Shown here: positions 38,661 to 51,681 of the stretch, in pieces
How positions within the stretch are numbered: position 1 is the stretch's first letter
Layout: each line of letters begins with the position of its first letter
Assembly (NCBI GenBank): GCA_032173965.1
Contig: CM063284.1
Span: 61,378,863-61,442,862 of the forward strand
DNA from: Sitta carolinensis
Taxonomy: Eukaryota > Chordata > Aves > Passeriformes > Sittidae
Reading direction: 5' to 3'
DNA: 64,000 nucleotides
Translations under genes and position numbers: made by a program
The notes under the pieces: model-generated
The model's database searches: none
What the model was told of the DNA's origin: nothing
Seen by the model: only the letters and a program-made list of their open reading frames with translations

Positions 38661-40740
38661 CTAATGGACCGTTTCTAGTTCCAAGAGTTTAAATGACAGC
38701 AGAAGATGGAATAATTAGCCAGCGCTGACTTATTCCAAATGGGGACAAATGTGATCCTATCCTTGTGTGACTTATGCAAAATATACCAGATTGTTTCTGG
38801 ATGATACTTGGAATTAATCTCAAATCAAAGGTTAATTATGAGGTTTCATGCATGTATGTATGTGCACATATACAAGACTGTGCAGAATATTATACCTTAT
38901 TATCAGAAAAAAACCCAAAAAATCCTCACCTCCTTCATAACTTTATGTCAAAAGGTCAATAAAACACTATTTTAAACTGGAATAACGAAGTAGAAAAATA
39001 AATGGAATATCCTCACTCCATGGAAGAAAGTAAACATCTTACCCAAGATTTGGGGTACCAGATGACTATTCAAAATATTCCAGTAATAAAAGTACTGACG
39101 CCTACTTGATTAACACTTAGAATTTTAAATACTATGTCAAATTAATTACAGCACACAGTCTTCCAGTGAGAAGATGGGGATCAGAACATAAAACAGGTTA
39201 TCAAATCTATTAGTGAAGTTCCCAAAATTGTGTCTCTTGGTAAGTGCTTAGGTAAAAGCAGGCAAGTCCAAGAGCTTGGTCAAATGTATACTTGGTCATA
39301 TGAATAGCAATAGCAAAGTTTAAATAATGGGGAGCATTACTACCACCTCTGTGGATGGGTTTCCACAACACTGTGTTTGTGCACTGCTACACTTGATGCA
39401 CTGATGCCTTCCCCTCTCACAGCCACTTCAATGCCATGACAAAGTACAGCTTAATACCAAGGAGCTCCATAAAGAGGAAAAAAAAAATCAAGAAAAACAG
39501 AAGGGAACGTGAACAAAATAGAGTGAGAATGCAATGTTAATACCTGACGAAGACATTAAAGAAAGAAGAGTTAGAAAGAAATAGAAAGAAAGAAGGCAGA
39601 CTACACAAAAGGAAAAACCCTTTTATTTTTTGAAGAGAGAAATGGCAATAGAATAAAGAAAGAGGGAGGGATTGGAAATGAGAAAAGCTGGGAGATAACT
39701 AGGAAATACAATCCACTACAAACTGCAAAGCCAGAGAGATAGAGGTCAAATGCGGTGTTAAGGAATAGAGAACAAAAGCTACCTGAACTTGAAATGCCCC
39801 TGCTCTTTGTAAACTCCATCACATTTTGATGTGATTGTGACACTAACATAAGACTGAAGGAAGCTTTAAAAAACTGTAAGAGGGTCAAGCCTGTTTATTT
39901 TTTGTGATGCCAAGGTTTTCCATCAACTAATTTGAAAAACCCTAAAATACCTTTCTTTTTTGTATTTTTTGTCTCAGTATCAGATCAATCAATGATGGAC
40001 AAGGCACAAAAAAAACCCAGGACATGCAGCAAAAGGTAATGTCTTTCTCCAGAAAATAACAAGAGGATTAATGTGCATCAAAGCATTTTTTTCACTTGAG
40101 CTCATATGGCATGTATTTATGTCACTGTATAACTTGTCCCCCATTTAACATTTCAAAATTTTTTTCGAAGTAGAATATCCTTACTTCAGGGAATCTACTA
40201 CATCAGGTAGCATTTGCATGCTATACCAAGGATAAAAACTGTGAAGTAAATAACCACTACTCTCACAAATGTTTAACTGGAAAAGTGTATAAGTATTTTT
40301 ACATGGGGTGTGGGTTATATGTGGATTTCGTGAGTTCATTTCTTAAAACTATTTTCAAGATCACTAATGAAGATATTTCAATAATACATTGGTACCTGTG
40401 AAAACTTGTTCAACATCTAAGCACATACATCAACATTTAGCACATGTACACCTTTGTATATAGATGGAAACATGATTTAACAGACTACTGGCAAACAATT
40501 TTTTGAAAGGTAATTTTAAAAAGATAGAAGAAGTACCTCTCTATCCCAAAATAAGAAAAGCCTCCCTTCTGGAATAGAGGTAACAATCCCAAACAATTCA
40601 GTTAACATCAGACAAGGTTAGATGCTTTAAATGTCCAACTACAACAAAAGTTACTAGCATTAAATATGTTTTTAACCAAAATTTTAATCGTATATACTAA
40701 TCATATATATACTTGTCTGTATATATTCTAGCTCTTGCCT

Positions 40741-40769
40741 AAAACCTAGAAACCTATATTCTAGGTTTT
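40741..40769. repeat. Perfect 11-bp inverted repeat with 7-nt loop
   Basis: AAAACCTAGAA at 40,741-40,751 is the exact reverse complement of TTCTAGGTTTT at 40,759-40,769. The loop is 7 nt. As RNA this would form a short, A/U-rich hairpin. Slightly imperfect copies of the flanking CTAAAAC word suggest a local slippage or inversion origin. It is too short for a microRNA precursor. Confidence 0.8.
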
Positions 40770-43700
40770 GTCTAAAACAAAACTGACCATCAAAGCATTG
40801 GTTTTAGAGCAACATTCAGGATTTGAGTTCTTTGGCTTTTAATTTTTCTGGATGCAATATGCACTTCAAATAAGACTGCAATTCTTTAATCGCAACACTT
40901 CAGCTACAGAAATAAGACAGAGCAAATATGTATTTTTCTTCAGCATATATAATGGAGAAGTAAGCCCTTTTTCTGCAGTGCTTGCCTTGTTTCTTTGCCT
41001 ATTCTCTACAACCCCTGAATTTCTGGTCTATGAACAGCCCTTCCTAAACTATTTCTGTATTAGCTTGCTCTGTGTTACAGATGGAACAAACTACAATGTA
41101 GCTTATAGTTAAGTCAAGAATAAGCCAGAGTTTTTGAGGCAATTAGATTTTCTTCACTATCATCAACTAACGTTCAAGTGTGCCATTAGCACGAGGCCAC
41201 TGCATGGCTCTTCCAAATAGAAATTGCTTTTCTCTTTCAGTAGTCTTCTTTGAAGCCTCACATCATATCAAGAACACAAAACAGCTTTATGTAACCTCCT
41301 CCAAAAAGCAGCTCTGAACATGAGAGAAGGGAACAGAGGAGAATGGATGTAGGTTACAATAAGAGTATTTCCATAAAAAGCGGTCATATCTGACATCTGA
41401 AATATTAAATTAAACCCAAAATGTATTTCTAGGCAGGAGACAGTTAAAGGCTCTGTCCCTTTTCAGCAATAACCTAAAAAACCTTTTCATCTTACAAAAC
41501 AACAATTCAGAGCATCTCCTTTAGAAAATTCAGATCATGGCTTGTATCACAAGCATTGCAACCTCACAGCTGCCTTACAATTTAGTACAATGCTGTTCCT
41601 GGAAAAAATGGAAAGCAGGTTAAAAGGATTTTTGTTATTTTACAGCATCATATACTCAAGTAATTACCAAAAAAACCTGAAGGGTGACAGAGTACTGCAA
41701 AACTGCTTTCTTTTTTCTGGCTCAAAAGTAAAACCTACACATTCACAGTACTTCCACCACACATCTTACAAAACACAGTTAATAACTGAGAAACATAAGT
41801 GTCCTTATAAAAAACAGTAAGAATTGCTTGTGGTTTTCAGCAGTTCTGTAGTTTCCGATTTCCAGCCTCCAAAAATCACCCAGATTTGGTTTACTTAAAT
41901 ATGCTAGCTGCCATGCCTCACATGTAAAACAAACCATTTGCTAATGCCAGTAGCTTTTAAAGATGACTGCAGCAAACACATAAGATGTCAGTCTGAGAGA
42001 TCTGGAACTATGGACACAGAAAGATGTTACTCTCACCTGCCACATGTTTAGCGCTGCAACTACATTTTAGTCCTTCACCAGCTACTCTCACAGCAACACT
42101 TCCAACTCTACAAGTGTCCAACATGTAAATCTGCATGTCCACTTAAAAAAACACATTGTCCCACAGTGCAGACACCTCTTCAAAAAATAGTTTTAGGACC
42201 TAATTAACAAGAGTAGTGTGGTGATGTCTGCCATTAGAAAGCTAGCCAAGATCAGGCATTTTAGTTAGAGTGGTTTCTTTCTATAGACACCAGAATTTCT
42301 TTTGTTCAAATTAGCTGACTTGTGATGGAGTCCCTGTATATGGGAAAAAGATGAAATAAAGCACCTTAACAGTAGGAAAACTGCTCCCAACTTAAATGGT
42401 TGACTTCCCGTCTCCCCCTGTTTCTGCTGTTGAATTAGAGTTCTCATGTTGGTGTAGACAATTTTGCTGGTTCTCAGTGCCTCCACCACACCCTCCATTC
42501 CTGAGCTGCAGCCTATTGATCCCAGAGGCCACCAGAAGAGCACAGAGGTGGAAGGAATGCAGGATTTAACAGGGGTTTTTATCAGAAGCCAGCTCCAAAC
42601 CCTCACCTTTCACCTGGCACTTTACACTTGCTTTCCAATACTTTATGTTGCACACAGGTGCCCATTATGATTTCTAAACAATGCCACAGCCTTGGGCATT
42701 GCTATGACTAATATGTTGTTACTGTCAATGAAACCACTTAGACCATACAGATATGCCTCCTAAGGCAGTGCCAAAAGGCATCCCACCTATTCCAGAGAGG
42801 GCCCTGTCTGTGTCACAGTGAAAATAGCTTCACCCCCTCATTACTTACAGCCTCTTTCAATGTGTGGTAGCTCGATTTTCAAAAAATTTCTCAAACAAAG
42901 TGTCAACTGTTCAGGAGAGCTAAAAAATTCAGCAGAAGAAACCTCAGTTTAAGGAAACTGACACAAGATTATTTTTTTTCCATTAAAAATAGGGTCTGTA
43001 TTATATATTTCAATATACATTATTGAAATAATTGTTTGAAAACATCATCGGTCTCTATTTGGCAGCAGCCATTAGCACCTTAAGAACAGCCTTACATAAT
43101 CTTGTTATTAATGTTCCTTGAGTGAGTTATGCACATATCTACCCTTATCAAAGACAAGACATAAATCCTTGCTTCCCAAAACTGCTTATGAGGCTAAGAG
43201 CTGAGAAAAAAAAAAAACCAAACAAAACCAACAAAAATTTTTTTTTCTTACTTAATTGTGTCTCATAATACAATGGTCCATATAATTTGCCAAACACGCA
43301 GGCATTGTCTTGGGGTTTTCCTCTTTTGAATGTTTTAACATTTCCAGAACACATTAATAAAGAACATTTAAATGCATGAGGCTTGAAGATTTTACAAATA
43401 TTTTAGCAGAATTGCATCAATTACAGCACATTTTGAAAAGCAACTAATGTTTTTAATCCTGAACACACCTTCAGTTTGGGAGAAAATCTCAAAAAACTCT
43501 TCAAATCACATGAATCTTGACTTTATTTCTTACTGGGCTGGTCAGACCATACGCTAAAATAAATCTCTAAAGCTATAAAACATGACCTTATTTTTTCATA
43601 GATCATGCCCTATTGTACAGCAAGGGATTCAGGTTGCAAAAGGCAGAAAACAAATAGGGAGCTGAGTTTTAAGCACAACTCTCAGGGATTTCTCACTGTA

Positions 43701-46700
43701 ACAGCCCCGTGCTGCCAGAGGCATGTACGGACATGCCCTACGGTATTCCTGGGTATCCTCCCAAGAAGAGAAAGCAGCAAAATGTGTAGTAGTTCTGATA
43801 TACTGTGCTTACAATATGTAAAAACATTCTTTTGCAGAGCAAAAATCGAGGATTATAGTTTTAAACAACCACTCCAGGGCTAGACTGAATACTTAAATTC
43901 ATCTGACAAAAAGAAAAAAAGGAACTAGGACTCTGCACTACTGAATTTGGCCATTAGGTGCATATTGGATCCTGAAACTCTTATTAAGCTTATAAAACCT
44001 GTTGTTTTGACCAGGTAAACTATTCTAACAACTACTTTAACAGCTTTAAAAAAAAAATGGGTCACAAATTTTAAAGAGCAAGGGTCATTTAGGAGAGAGC
44101 TCCAATTCCATTATTTCTGAGCTAAACATCTACTGCAGGCAGAACAAAATTCTTACTGTGTGAAAAATGAAACTGCACAGTGTACACACAAAAATTTCAG
44201 CAGAAATTACTTGTGTGCAAACATAATCTTCTGTTAAATGAGCTCGTAGAAAACTGTCCAGAATATAGCTCCTCAATTATCTTCTTTTACATTTTAAAAC
44301 ACTAAAGCTGTTCTTGGTACAGCTTTATGAGGATGTCAATTTTATCATCTTTTTCTGATGGTCCCAGAAAAACATTACCTGTATATAAAACTGGAGGTGC
44401 TGTTCTATTGCTAACTAGAGAGAAGTTACACAGCAATCAGAACCTGACTCTCAAAAAAGCCAGATGATACATATTTCTACTCTACAGAAACACAAAAAAA
44501 ACAAAAAACCAAGTGTTTCAGAACAAGGAATGGCTTCATTTACAAAGAGAGTGCTATGTATTTTTACACATCCTAACTGAAAAAAGTTTGAAAAAATGGC
44601 ACACCTGGAACAAGATATTGCTCAGCATTTCCTAAGCAATTATTTAGTTTTGAAAAGAATGAATTTTAGAAGATCCTTATTTTAACAACAACGAAAGAAA
44701 AAAAACTCACAAAGGGGAGTTCTTTGAACATGCCTGACATCAAGAATTCAATATATCTGCTAGGCATTCAAGACTGATGCTAAAATGAGCTTTGTCTGTG
44801 GCAAAGTATCTGAGTGTCCCGCAGGTTCTGCAGTCAGAGGCTCTGTAAAGCACTATGGTAAAGTAACACTAGGTTAAAGAGAGCAGGATCAAATCTGCCT
44901 GGATAGGATAAGTATATAACCAATGGGCAATTTTTGAGATTTGCTGTTGAATGGTTGCATCTGAACAATGAGAAGGGCAACTTGTTTAGGTATTAAAGAA
45001 TACAGGAACTCAGCTAATTCTCCCCTTATATCAGCAGACTATCTCACGCTTTTCCATTCCTTCTGCAGGAGGAACTTGAAAGCTCTGCCCTCTCTGCTGC
45101 TGAATTAAGGCCCCATTGGATAAAGATTAAACTCAACACCTGGAAGTGGAAGGGAAAGTAAATCCTTGTTTCCACTTCTATGAAAGTGCTGGGTTTTCAT
45201 CTGGGAATGAAGAACCACAAACATTTAAATGTCCTTCAGGATGCTCTAAGTTACACTACATGGGCAAATATATATTGAGGTAACATTTTCAGGAGAACAG
45301 TTGCTGTTTCTAAGAGTGGTATCCTGACCAGGGATAAACAGTAACAAGATTAGGAAGGTTAGTATAGCTACTTCACCAAAACATGATTTTCTGGTTTAGT
45401 GAGTGAAACACGAGCATTGAAGAATGAACACTTTCTGATTTTCTGATTGATTTTTCTCCTATGAGATATGCCATCATAAAAAGATGAAGCGCTATCAAAT
45501 CTTTGGAGCAAGTCCTGTTTCAGCCACTGTAGTTCATGAGATTTTCACATCTGTTTTAACTACTACTACTAAGCACCAATTTACCCTTAAGTTCTTTTCT
45601 GTCAATTTTAGAAAGGTTCTCAGAGAAAAAAAATCTTTTAATCAACAAATTAATAATCCTAGAAGCCACTAATTCCAATCACTCATGCCATGATCCTGCA
45701 TCATGAACACTTTCACAAAGCCATCACGAAATCTCCTTTTTACACTTCCTGAAAATAATCTACAAAATAGCAAACAACAGTGTCCCCGCCCTGCCCTCAA
45801 ATCCTTTGGCCATGTAATCAAGCAAAACAGAACTAGACCAAAGCTAATACACACCTCCACTAGAAATAACTTTATTCCCAACTAATTTTAGATTTAGTAC
45901 AAAAATGAAAAGCCCTCCCCTAGACTGCAACACTTGTGAACTTGGAAGCTGAGGTGGAAATTAAAAAGACAGAGCAAGAAATCTGCAGTGAGCTTGTTAC
46001 AACCTACCAACTGGAAGTAGTTAGGAGAAGAAAAATCTTCACTGTCAAATGGAAAATAAGGAAAGGCCATAACTTTAATAAAAACCTTCACTAGTCCTTT
46101 CTTCTGCACTTGTACTCTCAGACATATATATGGAATGTGCTTGGAAGCAACAAAGAAGTGGAGGTACAAAAATCACCCATCAAACAATTGTGATACTTTT
46201 AATAATATATTAGAGGTCCTAAAACAAAGATCAAAAGGGAATGTATTTAAGCATTTATATTCAATTCCACATTGCCTGATGACTAATTTGTAAAGAGTGC
46301 AAAAGTTCTCACAACTGCAGCCAAGATCATTTGAGAACACTGTGATATAATGCCACAAAGGATATGAACAGGAAGACAGCAGGAGTTACAAATGGCCAAA
46401 TTCCATTAAAAGTGCTAATAAAAGAATAACAGAATTTCCTTGTACTATCAATAAAAAGTGTTTTATACAGGAGAATTAAGAAAAGAGAGGAATATCAAAG
46501 TTTCTCATTCATCAATTGCATGTCTTTATTAGATCTTAATTGACTTACTGTTACATTTACCTTAAAATGCTTCAATTCAAAAAAGCAATAATCAAAATCT
46601 TATCACACTAGTTTTCTTTATTCTTCACACTTCTCCATTAAGGACATTTTCACAGGCCATTGGCATCATATTTACCAATTTTTGTAAATAATGTAATACT

Positions 46701-47072
46701 ATTCATAAAAAAAGTACTAAACAGAGATGAATTAACTTGAAATTAGGTATTCTATTAAAGTTATAGAATATAACTGCTGTTCTACAATTTTTTTTAAAAC
46801 TAAATTTTCAAGAGGCTGGTAATTACATAACTCTCACAGCACCAACCTGGCTGATAAATTTAATCCGTTAATTTACATACAGTGTTTCTCACTGACACAT
46901 GTGCAATTATACATATATTGCATACATGTGCATGTGTTCATACAAAGAGACAGAGGCACACACATACTTCTGCCACCTTCTTCTCCCAAATATAAAACCT
47001 AGCTGTTTTTTCCAATGTATTTCATACATGGCCAGGAAGAGAGAGTTCAGAACTTTCCTTTGAAATGTGTAA

Positions 47073-47090
47073 ACAATAACAACAACAACA
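47073..47090. repeat. (AAC)n microsatellite
   Basis: About six AAC/ATAAC units, slightly imperfect. Confidence 0.8.
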
Positions 47091-47969
47091 GAAATGTTTC
47101 AAATCTTTGTTTTAATGGATACTTGCAAAATCACTCACACATCCCAAAACAGAAGCAGCAAAGACAGACATCTCATACTGCCGACAAATTTTTAAACGTT
47201 TATGTGCACTTATTAAAAGAATATGCCCACAGAGGCATCGAATATGGGAGGAACTCCATGAAAATATTTTAAAACCTACTTAACTTCCCTTCAATCTGCT
47301 GTTTAATGCTCTCTTTTGCATAATGTCTAGAAGAACCCCATGACATAGCTATAGCACAGAAATGCTGTGATCTCTGTCTCTCGGTTTTCAAAAATGTTCT
47401 TGTAACAAATTTAATTTTTTTTTATTTCACATTGCAATGAGAAAGGACCTTCTTTCTTTTCCCAGACAAGGGAACAAGGACCAAGTTATAATGATGATGA
47501 GTGTTTCTACTTCTTCCCCCAGACAACCATCACCAGGCTGTTCACACAGCAGCCTCTTTGAACAATACTTTTGTGATCAATAGATAATTCATTAGTATCA
47601 TGTATCTCAGGGCCTAATTGACACAACAGGCTAAGCGACATACTCTAGGGTAACACAGTTCCTAAACACAGAGGAAAAACAGAGGGGAATCCAATACCAC
47701 ATATGGTCACTTTGCAGGATTTAGTGCCAGTCTATAAATTATACTTCTAGGAGGTTAATGCGAGTCATTGGTTTCATAAATCAGAAAATGCACCTTTTCC
47801 AGCTTGGCTTAAAGAAACAAAGGAACAGAAATGTAACAGCAGAATTTAAGTAACATGCTCAGTAATTTCAGTTTTATTATTTCTTCTCAATTTTGCATTA
47901 AACGAGAAATATAGTTACCGCAAATGTTTGGAATTTTTCTAAACAACAAGATAGCTTTTTTTTTCTTAC

Positions 47970-48032
47970 CTTATGATCATATGGATTGTACGAATGAAAC
48001 AGCTGTGACAGATCCTTTGTTCTCTGTTTTTT
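47970..48032 (-). CDS. Candidate coding exon (63 nt, phase 0), unidentified
   Basis: Of all the splice-like segments in the window this has the best pair of borders. The minus strand reads a long pyrimidine-rich tract with a CTTAAC-type branch-site candidate, then CCTTTACAG, 63 nt, then AAG|GTAAGA. The segment is open for 21 codons, starting [12 protein letters not shown] and ending NPYDHK, and is basic and hydrophilic. It is a multiple of three. It can be spliced in phase 0 from the candidate at 53,254-53,322, which joins that at 54,737-54,775. I cannot assign a protein family. If real, most of 33-60 kb is intronic to a minus-strand gene. Confidence 0.3.
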
Positions 48033-48039
48033 CTGTAAA

Positions 48040-49930
48040 GGAATATTAATAAATAAGCCATATTAGAAAAGTTAAGGGAGAAAGAGAAGCTACTGATTAA
48101 AAAAGCTGTATACAGGTACAAACACATTCTCTCTCCTCTTGTTAATGAAACTCTAGGTATGAAGAACAGTTTATGCAGATTAAGGATATTAAATATTACA
48201 GGAAACAATTAACATATATATTAACATATTAAGGAAAATATCCTTAATAAATAATAAACACTAATCTGCGGAACATGGAATGTGTAAACAATTCAGATTA
48301 GGTTTAATTTTTGCACAATATATCATAAATAATATTTTAGAATACAGATAAAACTGAGAGATCAGGCTACAATCTTGCAAAGACTTGTCTACTATTCTAG
48401 CATGTTCATGCAGTATTGCCTTATAGGAGATAAGGTGTAAAGGAAGTCAGTTTGAAGAAGAATCATTTATTATTTGTCGATTTCTTTTGATGCTAATACT
48501 CTCATTGCCTTGATTATGGAAAATTAATAGGTGATATATCATTTAATGCCAAGGCAAAGGAAAAAAAAATTCTTCTGTTCAGAGTATAGTTCAAAGACAA
48601 AACCTGCTTGATCCAGCTCCAACTGAATTTAGTCAAAGAGCTTTCAGTGATTTCAGCCGATGTTAAACAGAATTTCTCAGCTGTATCCTATGGAGAGTGG
48701 GCAGGGAGAGGAGAAAAACACCCTTTGTCTTTAATGCAGGGATGAGTCACAAATCGGTTCAAAGTTTTATGTCAAAATTGAGGTTTACTTATCTCATAGC
48801 TGGGGAAGGCAAAGCATTGTATGTTGGAAAATGTGTAAAGGGAGACAACTGCAAGAACTCCTTGCTTATAGTCTCTACCAGTGTCTTATTTAGCCATTGT
48901 TTCTGTGAAAAGCTAAGCTAAGAAAGAAAAGCTAAGCTGGAAAGATCTGTTTATGTTTCCAGCATGCTGGGAACTAAACAGACACCTGCATGACTGCCAC
49001 ATTTATTTTAACTTCTGGAAACTATAGGGCAATTTGGTAATTTTTGATCATGCAACATGAACTATGCATTTTTTTTTCTTTCTTTACACAGTTTTTATTC
49101 TCACTGAAATGTTAAGCGACTTACAATGACTTCTTTTCTGGTAGTACAGCTGTAGAGAGTCAAAGTACTTAAAATACTATAAAATTATTTGGAGAAATGT
49201 GATAATAAATTAAAAAGAGATACAAAAATGATTACTAAAAAGATTGCTTGAAAAAACCTAATGTAATGTAGCATCATGCAAGAAGAAAACAAAAGCACTT
49301 GAGTTTGGATTAGAGAAACACCACTAATCTTTCTAGGAAGAAAACCCTATAAAATCCAGAAAAAGTCCAAGTCTTGCTCATTGTTACTGAAGACTATTCC
49401 TCTTGTCTTCATTTTGACTGCAATTACTTTTATAACACTCAGTAAAATGATAGGACAGAAAACCACCTACCTTTCACCCTCAGACTCTTGCCAAAATGCT
49501 GGTTACACACTCAGCTAGATGAAGAGTGAAGATGGCTTCCCTTACACAATACACTGACAGAGTCTTCAACTTTTTGCTATTATAGAAAATTATGGTTTCT
49601 TTCCTACCTTTCTACAAAAGTTTTACTTTTTTGTACAAAACCAAAACTCTCATGACTGGGGAAGTGCTGGAAATTCTTAACAGAGAAAAATGTGAAATGA
49701 AACTTCTCAAGATGGAGATGAAGAAATGCACCAAAATTCCCAGGATGCCCCATATGCTTAGCTGAGCTAAATCTAAATAACATTTGACTGTTTTGTACAG
49801 AATCTGAGTATACAGAGATAAAAACATCCTAAGCACAGAGTTAAGATTGCTTAGTGATAATTTTTGTCTTTCTTCAGAAAAAAAGTGCAGTTTAACTCAG
49901 ATCTCTAAAAACTAGAAATATGTACTATTT
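48040..49930. other. AT-rich noncoding DNA
   Basis: No gene or identifiable repeat. The part next to the candidate exon is a pyrimidine-rich tract on the minus strand. Confidence 0.5.
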
Positions 49931-49931
49931 C

Positions 49932-49936
49932 AAAAC
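49932..49936. repeat. 5-bp target-site duplication, left copy (AAAAC)
   Basis: AAAAC directly abuts the TG that begins the LTR block. The same five bases follow its other end at 51,337-51,341. A 5-bp duplication is typical of ERVL-type (class III) integrations. The sequence is low in complexity, so chance agreement is possible. Confidence 0.65.
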
Positions 49937-50066
49937 TGTCATGGTCTGACGCTGGCACAAGGCCAGTGCCCCCATGAAGATATACTGTCCCTGGTGTTTG
50001 CTGTGAGATGTGACCAAAAACAGAGCAAAACAGTTTCTAATTTAGAAAGCAAAAGAAAAGAAGAAC

Positions 50067-50072
50067 TTTATT
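50067..50072 (-). terminator. LTR polyadenylation signal AATAAA
   Basis: AATAAA on the minus strand, about 130 bp upstream of the LTR 3' end, followed within about 40 bp by a TTTTGCTCTGTTTTTGG-type T/G-rich element. This is the expected place for the R/U5 border. Confidence 0.6.
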
Positions 50073-50118
50073 ACTTATAATATGTAAAGAAGACACATAC
50101 AGAAGAAGATGAAACTTT

Positions 50119-50149
50119 AAAAAAAAAAAAAAAAAAAACAAAAAAAACC
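50119..50149. repeat. Poly-A tract inside LTR
   Basis: About 20 A, a C and a further A run. It reads as T on the coding strand of the LTR and probably expanded after insertion. Confidence 0.8.
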
Positions 50150-50955
50150 CCACTCTTCCTCCTCCCCCCACCCTAGTTCTCAACACAATAAAACAAACTA
50201 AAAAATTCCCAATCAAGTTACCACCTTTCAGATAATTAATCTTCAGTCCATTACCACCTTTTTGCTAGTCAGTACTCAGTTCATTAAGGAGAGATAGGAG
50301 TCCTTCTTGCACCATCTCGTGACTTCTTCTTCCATGTCCAGTGCTCCCACCACTGTGCATGGACCAGAACTGTTGTTAGGGTTTCTCTTTTTAAGGATGC
50401 TTTGCCCAGTTCCAAAACAGCAACAGTCTCTTAGCTTCGGGACACCAGTCCCCCCCGATTTCACCCCCTGGGGCCGAGAGGCCTCATGAAACAGAGATCT
50501 TCCTCTCCACTGAAGACAGAAGGCACCACCACACTCTCGTTAACCGTCTCTGTTCACACCACTGCTTTACTGCACTTTTTTGGCTTCAGGACATTGCCTC
50601 CCCCTAAATACAGTCTCTATGTCACAAAAAAAATGTGACATGGCTTTACAAGAAAAGTCCAGCCAAAGGCCACTCCATCATCTCCTCCCACCTAGGATTC
50701 TTTTCAGTATTCTTTGACAATCTTCCACTTGCATGAACTTTCATCATCTCTGCTTAGTTCTCTCTATCTTCCTTCTTCAGATTCAGGAGGATTAGCATTT
50801 ATAAAGTTTCCATCATCTACAAAAAGCGTTAAAACCTTGGACTGTGCCTGCCCAAACTTCCACAACAAGTTGCCGGCACCTCTCGCACCTCCTCCTCTTC
50901 ACTCCTTCGGCCGTGCTGCCCGGCTGCTGATATCAAATTTCAAGGTGGCACAGAC

Positions 50956-50959
<4 letters not shown>

Positions 50960-50987
<28 letters not shown>
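50960..50987. repeat. (CT)14 microsatellite inside LTR
   Basis: Perfect TC/CT dinucleotide run, read as (GA)n on the LTR strand. Confidence 0.95.
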
Positions 50988-50988
<1 letters not shown>

Positions 50989-51336
50989 GGAGGGGGGAAG
51001 GAGGCTGCCTGATACCTCTCAAGGTTCTTGTATTCTCTCCACCCTTCCATCCTGCAGGATCTTCCTTTCCCCCTCTCTGCCCAAGGCTCCAGCCTGCCTC
51101 GCCCAGGCCGCATGGCTTCCCCTGCCCCGCCCAGCTGGGCAGGGGAGATCCTCCCGTCCTCCGGGACCGGAACCAAGAGAGAGTTCTCCTGGGAGCCCTC
51201 TGCTTTTAACCCCCTGTGTTCTCAGAGGCAGATCCTTGTCCTCAGTGGCCACACCAGGTGCCAATATTCAAACCTGAGCACTCATTGGTTTGACCACTGA
51301 ATTTCAAAAAACTCATTTCCTTTTCAAACCACCACA

Positions 51337-51341
51337 AAAAC
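51337..51341. repeat. 5-bp target-site duplication, right copy (AAAAC)
   Basis: Matches the bases just before the LTR block (49,932-49,936). Confidence 0.65.
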
Positions 51342-51681
51342 ACAGACACAGGACAAGGAATTCATACTGCTCCAATGATAATCCCTTCAACTCCTACAGC
51401 TGGCATGAGTCACATGGTATGAATAATAGGTTTTTGAAATAAAGAAGCAGCATGGTTCACAGCTCACCTCTATGCAGTATAGAGCCTGAGAAGGTAAAGC
51501 TGGCCTCTCCATGTCTGGATGTTAGAGTGGAAAATAAGGAGTCAAAAAGCTCCTTCTCCTTTATCACCTCCAGTGGACTATTTCAGTCCCTAAACTACCT
51601 ATTTACACACTTCTAGTCAGAATTTCTTCCCTTAACATAGCTTCATATCCCTATTTATGTTCTCTCAGCTTAGTCAACCAT

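Larger units (their letters stand above)
35830..47960. other. AT-rich noncoding DNA with a few candidate exons
   Basis: No recognised gene. It holds the hydrophobic/cysteine-rich candidate exon pair at 36,579-36,973, a perfect 11-bp inverted repeat at 40,741-40,769, and a 113-codon minus-strand open frame at 42,265-42,606. It also holds two short simple repeats, all described separately. Outside those I see only unconstrained AT-rich sequence. Confidence 0.45.
49937..51336 (-). mobile_element. Solo LTR of an avian endogenous retrovirus (ERVL-like)
   Basis: On the minus strand this block starts TGTGGTGGTTTG and ends CCATGACA, giving the canonical TG...CA termini, and AAAAC lies on both sides. 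No gag, pol or env resemblance is visible, so it is a solo LTR left by recombination. An AATAAA signal lies at 50,067-50,072 on the minus strand, about 130 bp before the end, followed by a T/G-rich stretch. The first part (51,000-51,336) is GC-rich with many CpGs and a weak TTAAAAG box near 51,205. It contains a (CT)n run and a poly-T/A tract. The 1.4-kb length is long for an LTR. Open frames inside, up to 187 codons, are accidental. Class III assignment rests only on the 5-bp duplication. Confidence 0.85.

Noticed and set aside
38931..38990. Minus-strand segment with excellent acceptor (TTATTCCAG) and donor (GAG|GTGAGG)
   Set aside because: All three frames contain stops; at most a noncoding exon.
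50714..51277. 187-codon plus-strand open frame and overlapping minus-strand frames
   Set aside because: It lies wholly in the LTR, on the antisense strand. The length comes from GC-rich and (CT)n sequence that lacks stop codons. No viral gene resemblance.
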